A stretch of 64,000 bases of DNA from Nocardia abscessus. GTDB lineage: Bacteria; Actinomycetota; Actinomycetes; Mycobacteriales; Mycobacteriaceae. A model generated the notes under the pieces. The model worked only from the letters and a program-made list of their open reading frames with translations, ran no database searches and was not told the origin of the DNA. The translations under genes and the position numbers were made by a program. This document shows positions 15,738 to 25,015 of this stretch, in pieces. The DNA lies in the NCBI RefSeq assembly GCF_015477775.1, contig NZ_JADLQO010000003.1:124001-188000 (forward strand), in the 5' to 3' direction. Positions within the stretch are counted from its first letter, which is position 1; every line of letters starts with the position of its first letter.

Positions 15738-17263
15738 TGGCCTGCCTCCGTCCGGGTGTTCAGGATGTTGACGCCGCGCACCAGGATCGACGGGCAGCCG
15801 TGGCTGACCGCCGCCACTTGGCCGGGCTGCGCCTTGCCGCAGTTGAACGCGCCCCCGAGCTGCCAGGTCGACGGTCCGCCGACCGCTTCCATCGCACCCC
15901 AGAAGTCGGTGGTGGTGGCCTGGTAGGCGACATCGCGCAACTGGCCGTCCAGCTTGCCGCCGCGGATGCGGAAGAACCGCTGGCCGGTGAACTGGAAGTT
16001 GTAGCGCTGCATGTCGATCGACCACGACTTGTCGCCGACGATGTAGATGCCGTCGTCCACCCGCGAGATCAGCTCCTCGGTGCTGGTGTCGCGGTCCGGA
16101 TCGGGTTGCAGCGAGACGTTGGCCATCCGCTGGATCGGCACGTGATGCGCCGAATCCGCGTACGAGCAGCCGTTGGACCGCTGCAGACCCAGGCGCGGCG
16201 CGAACACCCGGTCCAGCTGATAGCCGACCAGGACGCCGTCTTGGACCAGGTCCCAGCGCTGCCCGGCCACGCCCTCGTCGTCGTAACCGACGCTGGCCAG
16301 CCCGTGCGCTTCGGTGCGGTCGCCGGTGACGTGCATGATCGGGGTGCCGTAGCGCAACGTGCCGAGCTTGTCCGGCGTCGCGAAAGAGGTGCCCGCGTAA
16401 GCGGATTCGTAGCCGATGGCCCGGTCGTACTCGGTGGCGTGACCGATGGATTCGTGAATGGTCAGCCACAGGTTGGTCGGGTCGATGACCAGATCGGTCG
16501 GCCCGGCCTGCACGCTGGGCGCTTTCACCTTCTCGGCCAGCCACTCCGGGATCCGCGCGAGTTCGCCGTTCCAGTCCCACACGCCGTCGGCGCCGGTCAC
16601 GTACTCCCAGCCGCGGCCGACGGGCGCGGCCAGCGTGCGCATGGTCTCGAACACCCCCGCCGAGGTGTCCACCGTGATCGCCTCGAGGCTCGGGTGCAGC
16701 CGCACCCGCTGCTGGGTGATCGAGGAGCCCGCGGTGTCGGCGTAGAAGGTCTGCTCCTTGACCTGCAGCACGCTCGCGGTGACGTGATCCACTCCGTCGG
16801 CATGCGACAGACGCTCCGAATAGTCCTGCAGCAGCGCGACCTTCTCGCCGGTCGGCACGGTGAACGGGTCGAGGTCGTAGGCCGAGACCCAGCGCGCGTC
16901 GGTGTAGCGCGGCTCGTCGGCCAGTTCGACGCGTTCCCGGTTGAGCGCCCGCAGCGTGGTCGCGACGGTGACCGCGGTGCGCGCCACCTCGGCGGCGGTA
17001 TCGGGCGTGAGCGCGGCGTGTGACGCGAAACCCCAGGTGCCGTCCACGATCACGCGCACGGCGAAGCCCAGTTCGGTGCTGTCGGTGACGGCCTCGACCC
17101 GGCCGTCGCGCAATCGGATCGATTGGGTGACCAGGCGGTGCACCCGCAGGTCGGCGTGCTCGGCGCCGGCCGCCGTGGCCGCGGCGAGGGCGGCGTCGGC
17201 GAGCGCGGCCAGTGGCAGGCCGAGGAACTCGGCGTCCACGTCTCTGGATGTCGCGATGCTCAC
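15734..17263 (-). CDS. tldD: TldD-family metalloprotease
   Basis: A 509-residue TldD. The zinc motif H-E-S-I-G-H is at residues 270-275 (LWLTIHESIGHATEYDRAIG). Further marks are YDDEGVAGQRWDLVQDGVLV and the C-terminal QLGGAFNCGKAQPGQVAAVS and SHGCPSILVRGVNILNT. It is the catalytic subunit of the TldD/TldE protease. The GTG at 17263 is 7 nt after a TAGGTT -10 on the minus strand, supporting that start over the longer upstream frame. It is first in the two-gene operon. Confidence 0.92.
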   Translation of the reverse strand: MSIATSRDVDAEFLGLPLAALADAALAAATAAGAEHADLRVHRLVTQSIRLRDGRVEAVTDSTELGFAVRVIVDGTWGFASHAALTPDTAAEVARTAVTVATTLRALNRERVELADEPRYTDARWVSAYDLDPFTVPTGEKVALLQDYSERLSHADGVDHVTASVLQVKEQTFYADTAGSSITQQRVRLHPSLEAITVDTSAGVFETMRTLAAPVGRGWEYVTGADGVWDWNGELARIPEWLAEKVKAPSVQAGPTDLVIDPTNLWLTIHESIGHATEYDRAIGYESAYAGTSFATPDKLGTLRYGTPIMHVTGDRTEAHGLASVGYDDEGVAGQRWDLVQDGVLVGYQLDRVFAPRLGLQRSNGCSYADSAHHVPIQRMANVSLQPDPDRDTSTEELISRVDDGIYIVGDKSWSIDMQRYNFQFTGQRFFRIRGGKLDGQLRDVAYQATTTDFWGAMEAVGGPSTWQLGGAFNCGKAQPGQVAAVSHGCPSILVRGVNILNTRTEAGQ

Positions 17264-17436
17264 CCGAACCAACCTAGTCGGTGCCGCCGAGCGCGCGTAC
17301 CCGCGCGGTGATCCCACGCCGTGGAAAGTTGCAGCGCGTGCGGGTTTGCACGGAATGTGCCAGGGCGCAGAGCGAACGGCACGCGCGACACTCGAGCTTC
17401 CGGCGTGTTGCTCGCCGGATGCCGTACTGTGCCCGC

Positions 17437-18084
17437 GTGCCGCCATCCCCCCTTCGTGACCGCAAACGCGAACGTACCCGCCGAGCCATCCTCGAGGCCG
17501 CAGCCGAGCTGTTCGAGACCAGAGGCTACGAGGAGACCACGGTGGCCGACATCGCCGCCGCGGCGGACGTCGGCACACGCACGTTCTTCAACTATTTCGC
17601 CAGCAAGGAAGAGCTGCTCTTCCCGGAGTCCGACGAACGGGTGCGCGCCGCGGTGGCCGCGATCGCCAGCAGGCGCCCCGGAGAACGCCCGGTGGAGGTC
17701 CTGCTGCGCGCGTTGCGCGCCGCGGGCGACAACCCCGGCGAGCACCTCGTCGACGATCTCCATGCCCGGATCGGTGCGCTGCGCGCCCAGGTGTCGCGCA
17801 CCGTGCCCGCGGTGAGCGGGCGCGCGGCGCATGCCCAGCTGGTCACCCAGCGCGAGATCGCCAGGCAGTTGCACAAGGCGTTCCCCGCCGAACTCGATGA
17901 GGTCGGAGCCGCCGCACTGGTCGGCGCCGTCGTCGGCGCGGTGTCGGGTGCGTTGACGGTGTTGTTCCAGCAACCGGTGGCCTGCGTAGAGGACGGCGAG
18001 CGGCTGCACCGCAAGATTCACGAGACGACCTCGCGGGTGCTCGAACCCTGGCTCGCCACCCATCACGCCGAACCGGTGGGCTGA
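17437..18084 (+). CDS. TetR-family transcriptional regulator
   Basis: A 215-residue TetR regulator. The helix-turn-helix spans residues 10-58 (ILEAAAELFETRGYEETTVA, then TRTFFNYFASKEELLF). The C-terminal ligand/dimerisation domain is of the Actinobacteria type. I chose the GTG at 17437 because TACTGT at 17425-17430 is exactly 6 nt upstream, the spacing seen at many starts here; an ATG at 17419 is the alternative. It is divergent from tldD and its stop abuts that of the convergent TSUP permease. The target is unknown. Confidence 0.85.
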   Translation: MPPSPLRDRKRERTRRAILEAAAELFETRGYEETTVADIAAAADVGTRTFFNYFASKEELLFPESDERVRAAVAAIASRRPGERPVEVLLRALRAAGDNPGEHLVDDLHARIGALRAQVSRTVPAVSGRAAHAQLVTQREIARQLHKAFPAELDEVGAAALVGAVVGAVSGALTVLFQQPVACVEDGERLHRKIHETTSRVLEPWLATHHAEPVG

Positions 18085-18852
18085 TCAGCCGAACTGCTGC
18101 CAGCCCAACCGGATCACCATCCCGATCACCACCACCAGCAGCACGATGCGCACGAACTCCGCGCCCTTCCGCAGTGCCATGCGCGCGCCGACCACGGCGC
18201 CGAGCACGTTCGCCACGGCCATCCCCGCGCCGAGCGCCCAGAGGATGTGCCCGGTAGCGCCGAAGAAGAGCAGCGCGCCGAGGTTGGAACCGCAGTTGAT
18301 CACCTTGGCCATGGCGGCGGCCCGTACGAACTCGGTGCCGAGCAGGGTCGCGAAGGTGATGATCAGGAACGTCCCGGTGCCGGGCCCGAGCAGGCCGTCG
18401 TAGAAGCCGATCAGCCCCGCCGCCAGCGCCACCGTGAGGACGACCTTGCGCCTGGTGGGCGGATGGGTGGCCAGGGTGACGCCGATCGACGGCCGCAGCG
18501 TGACGACCACCGCCACGCCGACCAGCACCACCATCACGATCGGAATGAACAACTCGCGGTCGATCAGCGAGACCGCGGCGGCGCCCACCGCGGCCGCCGT
18601 CGCGGCGATCGCCGCCGCGGGCAGCAGAACCCGCCAGCGCATCGGCACCTTGCGCGCGAACGTCAGCACCGAGGCGCTCGTCCCGGCGACCGCGGCGAGC
18701 TTGTTGGTGCCCAGCGCGGTCTGCGGCGCTATACCGGGGGCCACCACGAACAGCGTCGGCAGGACGATCAGCCCGCCGCCGCCCACCACCGCGTCCACCC
18801 ACCCGGCGGCCGTCGCCGCCGTCAACAAAACCGCCCAGTCTCCGATCTCCAC
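18085..18852 (-). CDS. TSUP (TauE/SafE) family membrane permease
   Basis: A 255-residue integral membrane protein with about eight hydrophobic segments and both TSUP half-motifs: AAGWVDAVVGGGGLIVLPTL with ALGTNKLAAVAGTSAS in the first half, and GFYDGLLGPGTGTFLIITFA with AKVINCGSNLGALLFF in the second. The family exports or imports sulfite, sulfonates, sulfoacetate or related anions. The substrate is not evident and no sulfur genes are adjacent. The GTG at 18852 is used because the family begins there; the upstream extension is low-complexity. The stop codons of this gene and of the convergent TetR gene share the palindrome TGATCA. Confidence 0.88.
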   Translation of the reverse strand: MEIGDWAVLLTAATAAGWVDAVVGGGGLIVLPTLFVVAPGIAPQTALGTNKLAAVAGTSASVLTFARKVPMRWRVLLPAAAIAATAAAVGAAAVSLIDRELFIPIVMVVLVGVAVVVTLRPSIGVTLATHPPTRRKVVLTVALAAGLIGFYDGLLGPGTGTFLIITFATLLGTEFVRAAAMAKVINCGSNLGALLFFGATGHILWALGAGMAVANVLGAVVGARMALRKGAEFVRIVLLVVVIGMVIRLGWQQFG

Positions 18853-18970
18853 CCCGCCAGACAACCAGACTCCGGATCCGGAGGTCGCCGGGCGCCCGCG
18901 CGACGGTCCGCGGCCGGCGGACTCCGTCGGGTCGGCGTGCCCGTGCGCCGGACGCACCTAGGCTGATCCG

Positions 18971-20143
18971 GTGCGTCGTTTCAGTCTGTGGCTCCGGGGC
19001 AAGCCCGTCGTGGCCGATTCGGTGCTGGCGGCGATTCTCCTGCTGCTCGAGATCATCGGGGTGGCCAACGCGCACAACAAGCTCGCCTACCTGGCCATCG
19101 GAGTGCTGCTTCCGCTGCCGGTCGTGCTGCGACGGGTGTACCCGCGAGCCATGGCGGCCGTCACCTTGGCCCTGTCGGTGACGGCGACGCTGGTGGGCTT
19201 CCTGGCCGAGGACGACGCCGAGCACATCGCGCTGCTGTCGCACGGCATCATGCTGTACACGCTGGTCGCCTACGTGGGAAGGCGGGACGGCCTGTGGTAC
19301 GGCCTGGGCCTGGCGGTGGATCTCGCGCTCGCGATCGTGGCGATCGGGAAACCCTCCGGCCCCGACATCGTGTTCACCGCCATGTTCTACGCCTTGTGCT
19401 GGACGCTCGCGGAGTTCATCGGCGCGCGGCACGCCTACGACGCCGAGGTCGCGGCCCGCCTCGCGGTCGCCGACTACGACAAGGACCGCCGCGCGCACGA
19501 CGCCGTCGCGGCCGAACGCACCCGCATCGCGCGCGAACTGCACGATGTGGTCGCCCACGCGGTGAGCGTGATCATCGTGCAGGCCGACGGCGCGAAGTAC
19601 GCGCTGCGCCGCGACCCGGACGCGGCCGAGCAGGCGCTCACCACCATCGCGAGCACCGGCCGCGAAGCGCTGCGCGAACTGCGCAGAACCGTGGCCCTGC
19701 TGCGCACCGAGCACGCTCCCGACCAGTTGCCCCAGCACGGTACCGCGGGTATCGCCAAGCTCGTGGAGATGATGCGCGGCACCGGTCTGGCCGTGGAGCT
19801 CGAGCTGACCGGTGAGCTCGACGACATCGCACCCGAGGTGAGCCTCGGTGTGCATCGCATCGTGCAGGAATCGCTGACCAACACGCTGCGGCATGCCGGA
19901 CCGCACCCCAAGGCGTGGGTGCGGGTGCGCCGCACCGACGCCGACGTGCTGATCGACGTCACGGACACCGGCGGGGTGCCGCTGCCCGAACCGGGCACGC
20001 GGATCCAGGGCAGCGGGCTCGGCTTGGTCGGGATGCGCGAACGGGTCGCGGTGCTGGGCGGCAGTCTCGAGGCGGGCCGCACCGCCGACGGAGCCTGGCG
20101 AGTGCACGCGAGCATCCCGCTGCAACCCGGTCCGGCGGAGTGA
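18971..20143 (+). CDS. NarL-family sensor histidine kinase
   Basis: A 390-residue kinase. Residues 1-155 hold four to six hydrophobic helices with little outside the membrane. A HisKA_3 dimerisation domain follows with H191 in RIARELHDVVAHAVSVIIVQ, and then a HATPase domain (QESLTNTLRHAG as N-box and GSGLGLVGMRERV as G-box). The GTG start lies 6 nt after TAGGCT (18959-18964). It should phosphorylate the response regulator encoded 128 bp downstream. Such intramembrane-sensing pairs often answer envelope or antibiotic stress; the signal is not known. Confidence 0.92.
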   Translation: MRRFSLWLRGKPVVADSVLAAILLLLEIIGVANAHNKLAYLAIGVLLPLPVVLRRVYPRAMAAVTLALSVTATLVGFLAEDDAEHIALLSHGIMLYTLVAYVGRRDGLWYGLGLAVDLALAIVAIGKPSGPDIVFTAMFYALCWTLAEFIGARHAYDAEVAARLAVADYDKDRRAHDAVAAERTRIARELHDVVAHAVSVIIVQADGAKYALRRDPDAAEQALTTIASTGREALRELRRTVALLRTEHAPDQLPQHGTAGIAKLVEMMRGTGLAVELELTGELDDIAPEVSLGVHRIVQESLTNTLRHAGPHPKAWVRVRRTDADVLIDVTDTGGVPLPEPGTRIQGSGLGLVGMRERVAVLGGSLEAGRTADGAWRVHASIPLQPGPAE

Positions 20144-20271
20144 GCCGGCCGCTCGAACGGCACGAGGAGCGCTGCGCCGCAGACAGTTTCGGCCCGAGCG
20201 GATCATGCAGTCCAGACCCTTCGCACCGCAGGTCACCCGGCGCGCCGGAGGGGTCACGTTACATTGGGGTC

Positions 20272-20931
20272 GTGCCGATCACCGTTCTCGTCGTCGATGA
20301 CCAGGAACTCATGCGTATGGGGTTGAAGATGGTGCTCGGTGCGCACCCCGACATCGAAGTGATCGGCGAGGCGGCCAACGGCGCCGCCGCGGTCGCCCGA
20401 GCGGCGGAACTGCGACCGGACGTGGTGCTGATGGACGTGCGGATGCCCGTCGTGGACGGGGTCGTCGCCACCACCCGGATCGTGGAGGCAGGCCACGGTA
20501 GCCGGGTTCTGGTCATGACGACCTTCGATCTCGACGAGCACGCGCTCGGCGCGCTGCGCGCGGGGGCCAGCGGATTCCTGTTGAAGGACACCCCGCCGGA
20601 GGATCTCGTCTCGGCCATCCGCAGCGTCGCCGCCGGTGACGCCGTGGTCTCGCCGAAGGTCACCAAACGCCTGCTGGACCGGCTCATCGCGGAGGATCCG
20701 GCGCGTACCCGCGACCCGGGTGTGCTCGACGTGCTCACCGCCCGCGAGCGTGAAGTGCTCGAGCAGATCGCGGCCGGGCGTTCCAACGCCGAGATCGCCG
20801 AGCAGTTGTATCTGTCCGAGGCCACGGTCAAGACGCACGTGGGCCGGGTACTCACCAAACTCGGTCTGCGCGACCGGGTTCAGGCCGTGGTGCTGGCCTA
20901 CGAGACCGGGCTGGTGCGGCCCGGCGGTTGA
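20272..20931 (+). CDS. NarL/LuxR-type response regulator
   Basis: A 219-residue regulator. The receiver domain starts PITVLVVDDQE (acidic D9/D10), with phosphoacceptor D55 in VVLMDVRMP and the conserved Lys in GFLLKDTPPEDL. The C-terminal LuxR helix-turn-helix reads LTAREREVLEQIAAGRSNAE and TVKTHVGRVLTKLGLRDRVQ. The GTG start is 6 nt after TACATT (20260-20265), so it has its own leaderless promoter although it follows the kinase. No target gene is obvious; the FxsA gene downstream is a possibility. Confidence 0.92.
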   Translation: MPITVLVVDDQELMRMGLKMVLGAHPDIEVIGEAANGAAAVARAAELRPDVVLMDVRMPVVDGVVATTRIVEAGHGSRVLVMTTFDLDEHALGALRAGASGFLLKDTPPEDLVSAIRSVAAGDAVVSPKVTKRLLDRLIAEDPARTRDPGVLDVLTAREREVLEQIAAGRSNAEIAEQLYLSEATVKTHVGRVLTKLGLRDRVQAVVLAYETGLVRPGG

Positions 20932-21022
20932 CCCGGGCGGATCTCAGCGACTTATCAGACGGGCTGGGGAGCAAAACCCCGGTTCGAGACGTTGAACGGG
21001 TAGATCGTCCGAAAGGATCGCC

Positions 21023-21505
21023 ATGCCCGCCCTGTTGTTCGTGCTGTACGTCGTCGTCGAAGTCGCCGCACTGGTCGCGGTCGGTCAGTTGATCGGCGTG
21101 CTGCCGACCGTTCTGGTGCTGATCGCCGGGTCCGCCGCGGGCATGCTGCTGGTCGGCGCGCAGGGACGGCGGGTCTTCGAGCAGTTCCGCCGGGCCGCTC
21201 GCGGCGAAGTGGCGCCCGGCACCGCCGTGGCCGACGGCGCCCTGGTCGCGGCGGGTGGGGTGCTGATGTTCGTGCCCGGCCTGGTCACCTCGCTGTTCGG
21301 CCTGCTTCTGCTGCTGCCTCCGACGCGCGCGCTGCTGCGTCCGCTGGTCACGGCGTTCGCCGCGCGGCGCTTCCGCAGGCTCGCCGCCGCCGCGCCCTAC
21401 CGCGGCGTGGTCGTCGACGCGGGTGAGGTGGTCGACGGCGCCGTCGTGGGGCAGTGGTACGACGACGGTCAGGGCAACACGCGTCGCGCGATCACTTCGT
21501 CCTGA
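21023..21505 (+). CDS. FxsA-family membrane protein
   Basis: A 160-residue FxsA homologue. Two N-terminal transmembrane segments (LLFVLYVVVEVAALVAVGQL, then LPTVLVLIAGSAAGMLLVGA) are followed by a third (VLMFVPGLVTSLFGLLLLLP) and a cytoplasmic tail. E. coli FxsA was found through its effect on F-exclusion of phage T7; the normal role is unclear. A GAAAGGA site precedes the ATG. It follows the response regulator in the same direction. Confidence 0.88.
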   Translation: MPALLFVLYVVVEVAALVAVGQLIGVLPTVLVLIAGSAAGMLLVGAQGRRVFEQFRRAARGEVAPGTAVADGALVAAGGVLMFVPGLVTSLFGLLLLLPPTRALLRPLVTAFAARRFRRLAAAAPYRGVVVDAGEVVDGAVVGQWYDDGQGNTRRAITSS

Positions 21506-21562
21506 GCACGAACTCGGCTGTACCCGGTTCCGCGCGGCGGCGCGAAGGGCTATCGTGACGCG

Positions 21563-21808
21563 ATGGCCACCGAGCAACTCACCGTCACGGTGAGCGAGGA
21601 GCTGGCTGCCGCGGTGAAACGCGCGGCGGCCAGTGCGGGACAGTCGATTTCCGGATTCACCGCCGCGGCGCTGCGGCTGGAGCTGATCGCCGTGGAGGCG
21701 GGCTGCCTGCCCGCGGCGTCCGGCGGGACCGGTGGTGCGCCGCCGGAGTACGCGGAGGTGATGGCGGTGCTGGCGCAGCCGGAGGATCTGGCGCGCCACC
21801 CTCTCTGA
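21563..21808 (+). CDS. ribbon-helix-helix (CopG-like) protein without toxin partner
   Basis: An 81-residue protein whose first 45 residues (EQLTVTVSEELAAAVKRAAA, then SISGFTAAALRLEL) read as a strand followed by two helices, a ribbon-helix-helix DNA-binding unit like that of antitoxins. The tail is acidic. TATCGT at 21551-21556 is 6 nt before the ATG. The next gene is an amidohydrolase, not a toxin, so it may be an orphan antitoxin or a small autoregulator. Confidence 0.65.
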   Translation: MATEQLTVTVSEELAAAVKRAAASAGQSISGFTAAALRLELIAVEAGCLPAASGGTGGAPPEYAEVMAVLAQPEDLARHPL

Positions 21809-21856
21809 ACGGCTGACCGAAACCGCCGCACCGGGCATACGGCAGACTGATGCTCC

Positions 21857-23455
21857 GTGAGTACCCAGTTGCTGATCGGCGGTCGTTTCTACAGTGCCAG
21901 TTCACCCGACGCCACGGCGATGGCGGTGAGCGACGGGACCGTCGTCTGGCTGGGCGCAGAGCAACCCGGTCGTGCGCTGCACCCGGACGCCGAGATCGTC
22001 GACCTCGACGGCGCCTTCGTCGCGCCCGCGTTCGTGGACCCGCACGTGCACGTCACGGCACTGGGCCTGAAGCTGACCGGGCTCGATCTGTCGGCCGCGC
22101 GCTCGCTCGCGCACTGCCTGCGGCTGCTGCGCGAGTTCGCCGAGGCGCACCCGGACGGCGCCGTTCTGGGCGACGGCTGGGACGAGACCACCTGGCCGGA
22201 GGGGCGGCCACCCACCGTCGCGGAGATCGACGCGGCGGCGGGCGCCGGTCGGCACGTCTACCTCTCGCGGGTGGACGCGCACTCCGCGGTGGCGTCCTCG
22301 GCGCTGCTGGACACGCTGCCCGAGCTGGCCGCGACCGACGGATTCACCCGGGGTGAATCCGTGCGTGCCGCCGCCCACCACCTGGTGCGCACCGCAGCGC
22401 TCGCCGATCTGTCCCGGGCGCAACGGGATAGAGCCCGCGCCGCGGCACTGGACCATGCCGCCGCGCGCGGTGTCGTCGCGGTCCACGAATGTGCGGGCCC
22501 GGAGATCGCAGGCCGCACCGACGTTCGCGAACTGCTCGAGTTCGAACACGGCGTCGAGGTCAGGGCCTACTGGGGCGAGGCGGTGCGCAGCGCCGAACAG
22601 GCCCGCGCCCTGATCGAGGAACTCGGCGTACACGCTCTCGGCGGCGACCTGTTCGTGGACGGGTCGTTCGGGTCGCGCACCGCATGGTTGCGGGCGCCCT
22701 ATGCCGACGAGACCGGTTGCGGTCGAAGCTATCTCGACGCCGACGCGATCACCGACCACGTCCGCGCCTGCACCGTCGCCGGTATCCAGGCCGGATTCCA
22801 CGTGATCGGCGACGCCGCCATGGACGCGGTCGTCACCGGTGTCGAACGGGTGGCCACCGAACTCGGCGGCCCCGCGGTCGCGGCGCTCGGGCATCGCGTC
22901 GAACACGCCGAGCTGATCGACGGCGAGCACATCGCGCAGCTCGCGCGCTGGGGTGTGATCGCCAGTGTGCAACCGGGATTCGACGCGGCGTGGGGTGGAC
23001 CGGACGGCATGTACGCCGCGCGGCTCGGCGCGGATCGCGCCGCCGCGCTGAATCCGTTCGCCGCCATGGCTTCCGCGGGCGTCGCCTTGGCGATCGGCTC
23101 CGACGCTCCGGTCACCGCACTCGATCCCTGGGCGGCGGTGCGGGCGGCGGCCAACCACCGCACGCCCGGCCACGGCTTGTCGCCCCGTGCGGCCTTCGCC
23201 GCGGCTACCCGGGGCGCATGGCGTGCGGGCGGAGTCCGCGACGGGATGGCGGGCACCCTGGTACCCGGCGCCCCCGCCTCCTATGCGATCTGGGACGCGG
23301 CCGAACTCGTCGTCGCCGCGGCCGCCGACTCGGTGCAGCGCTGGTCCACCGATCCGCGGTCGCGGGTACCGGGACTGCCTGCGCTGGACCCGGATGCGCC
23401 GCTGCCCACCTGCCTGCGCACCGTGCATCGGGGAGCGACCATCTATGCGAAGTGA
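21857..23455 (+). CDS. amidohydrolase of the YtcJ/AmdD type
   Basis: A 532-residue metal-dependent hydrolase. The composite N-terminal domain is followed by the metal motif DPHVHVTALGLK, a central GDLFVDGSFGSRTAWLRAPY segment, GFHVIGDAAMDAV, HRVEHAEL and the late metal Asp in AIGSDAPVTALDPW. Relatives hydrolyse N-acyl amides; the substrate is unknown. The start is GTG at 21857, and the next 1.5 kb has no recognisable gene. Confidence 0.88.
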   Translation: MSTQLLIGGRFYSASSPDATAMAVSDGTVVWLGAEQPGRALHPDAEIVDLDGAFVAPAFVDPHVHVTALGLKLTGLDLSAARSLAHCLRLLREFAEAHPDGAVLGDGWDETTWPEGRPPTVAEIDAAAGAGRHVYLSRVDAHSAVASSALLDTLPELAATDGFTRGESVRAAAHHLVRTAALADLSRAQRDRARAAALDHAAARGVVAVHECAGPEIAGRTDVRELLEFEHGVEVRAYWGEAVRSAEQARALIEELGVHALGGDLFVDGSFGSRTAWLRAPYADETGCGRSYLDADAITDHVRACTVAGIQAGFHVIGDAAMDAVVTGVERVATELGGPAVAALGHRVEHAELIDGEHIAQLARWGVIASVQPGFDAAWGGPDGMYAARLGADRAAALNPFAAMASAGVALAIGSDAPVTALDPWAAVRAAANHRTPGHGLSPRAAFAAATRGAWRAGGVRDGMAGTLVPGAPASYAIWDAAELVVAAAADSVQRWSTDPRSRVPGLPALDPDAPLPTCLRTVHRGATIYAK

Positions 23456-25015
23456 GCGAGCGCTCGACGAGCCGAGCGCGGCTGGTGACCGTCTCGTGCC
23501 CGGTGTTCGGGTGCGCCGGGACGCGCGGGATCGGCGCGTCTCGACGCTCGCCGCGTGCCTGCCCACGGCCCGCCGCCGTCCGAGCGGGGGTGGCCACTCC
23601 AGCCGGGGCATGGGGCGTTTCCATGATGCGTTGCTCGCGGCCGCCGACCATCCACAGCGCTGTTCGGTGCTCGGATATCGGATTGTGTCCGGGCGGATCG
23701 CGACCGGCTGGTCACCGGCAGCCGTACGGTCTACCTGGGGCCGGCATGGCCCCGCTACAGACTCGCGCGGGTCGAATGTGTGCTTGCCCACGGCCGAGGC
23801 TCGCGCTGCTGGGAGTCGCGGGGCGGCCGGACGGCGGACATCGGGCTTCCGTCCGACTCTTGCCGGGCAACCGACCTCGGGCGCGGAAGCACTCGTCCAC
23901 GGCAGTCGGCGAACTCGGAGTCTGCGCGACGCCGGACGTCTTCCGCGCGCGGTAACCGGGTTTCCCAGTCTTTATCGCGGGGCAGTTCGGCGTGATTGCG
24001 AGGCGCCGATGGGCGGGTCGGTTGTGGGGGATCTGGGAGTAGGCCGTCTGTCCATTGGGACACGAACGTCGTGCGGCCGGACTCGCGCAGTGCGGGGGTG
24101 CGCCTGCGCGGAGAAGGGTCCGGCACCTGGACCGGCGATATGGGCTTCAAGCCGTTTCGTCCGAAGGTGGACTTCCGAGTCGGCCCGAACCACTGCCGTA
24201 GAGGGGATTACGGTCCGGCAGTGCGCGGCGTCCGGTCGGCGAAGGCCGGTCGATTCGCTCCTGACTGCTCCACGCCACCGGGCCTCCCATACGCCGGTCG
24301 AGGCGCGGTACTGCACAACCGGGAAGGGCGAGGTGGCACTGCGTGCCAGCGAGGGAGGGCTGGGCAGCGGCGGAGGATGCGCGGCCGACCGGCTGTGGTT
24401 TCCGTCGCGCCGAACGCCTGCTGAGCACCGAATCACGGTGCTGCGGCATAGCGATGCCGATCGGGTAACGGCGGGACTTTTTCGGGCCGCCAGGTGGCAT
24501 CCACTGTGGTGTGTATCGGTCGCCTGCCGGGCCACGGATCGGCAGCGTCTCGCGGCCGGGCGGCTCGGTCGCCCGGTGCGGTCGCAGGGCCCCGATGCGC
24601 TGGTTTCGGCCGCAAGATGCGGGTTTGTCCGGCGGAGGCCGACCGGGGAGCCGACATCATGCCGGCGACTGCTAACGATCCGATGGCCGTCGACGATGCA
24701 CGAGTGGACACCTGACGACTCGTCCACGGCTGAGGCGCGCGGTTTTCTGTGGCGCGCCTTCGCGGAGCCGATCGTGCGGCGTGAACTCGCCACTCGATCG
24801 ACGCGGTCCGACCGGTGCGCCGAGGCTTGCGTGCGTCGTACGCGGGCTATGGCGGCCTTGATATTCCGTGTGACGAACGTCATCACCCCGAGCGTCAGGT
24901 GCGTCGAGTGGCGGACCTGTGCTCGTTCGCGTCCGGCTGTTTCGCGTCGATCGGCGCGGACGCGGTCGGGGGCCGACTGGCGGTCGCCGGTCCGATGGCG
25001 GACAGTGGCCGAGTG
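23456..25015. other. 1.56-kb stretch with no recognisable gene
   Basis: Between the amidohydrolase stop and the start of lnt, several long reading frames stay open on both strands. None has a recognisable domain, a good ribosome-binding site with family-like start, or actinobacterial amino-acid composition; they are rich in Arg, Ser, Pro and Gly as expected of GC-rich non-coding sequence. I see no repeat, tRNA or hairpin of note. It may be decayed coding sequence or hold a transcript I cannot detect. Confidence 0.6.

Noticed and set aside
20970..20995. GGTTCGA resembling a tRNA T-loop
   Set aside because: No acceptor stem, anticodon arm or CCA-like end surrounds it.
21563..21808. Toxin-antitoxin pair
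   Set aside because: The ribbon-helix-helix protein has no adjacent small toxin gene; the next gene is a 532-residue amidohydrolase.
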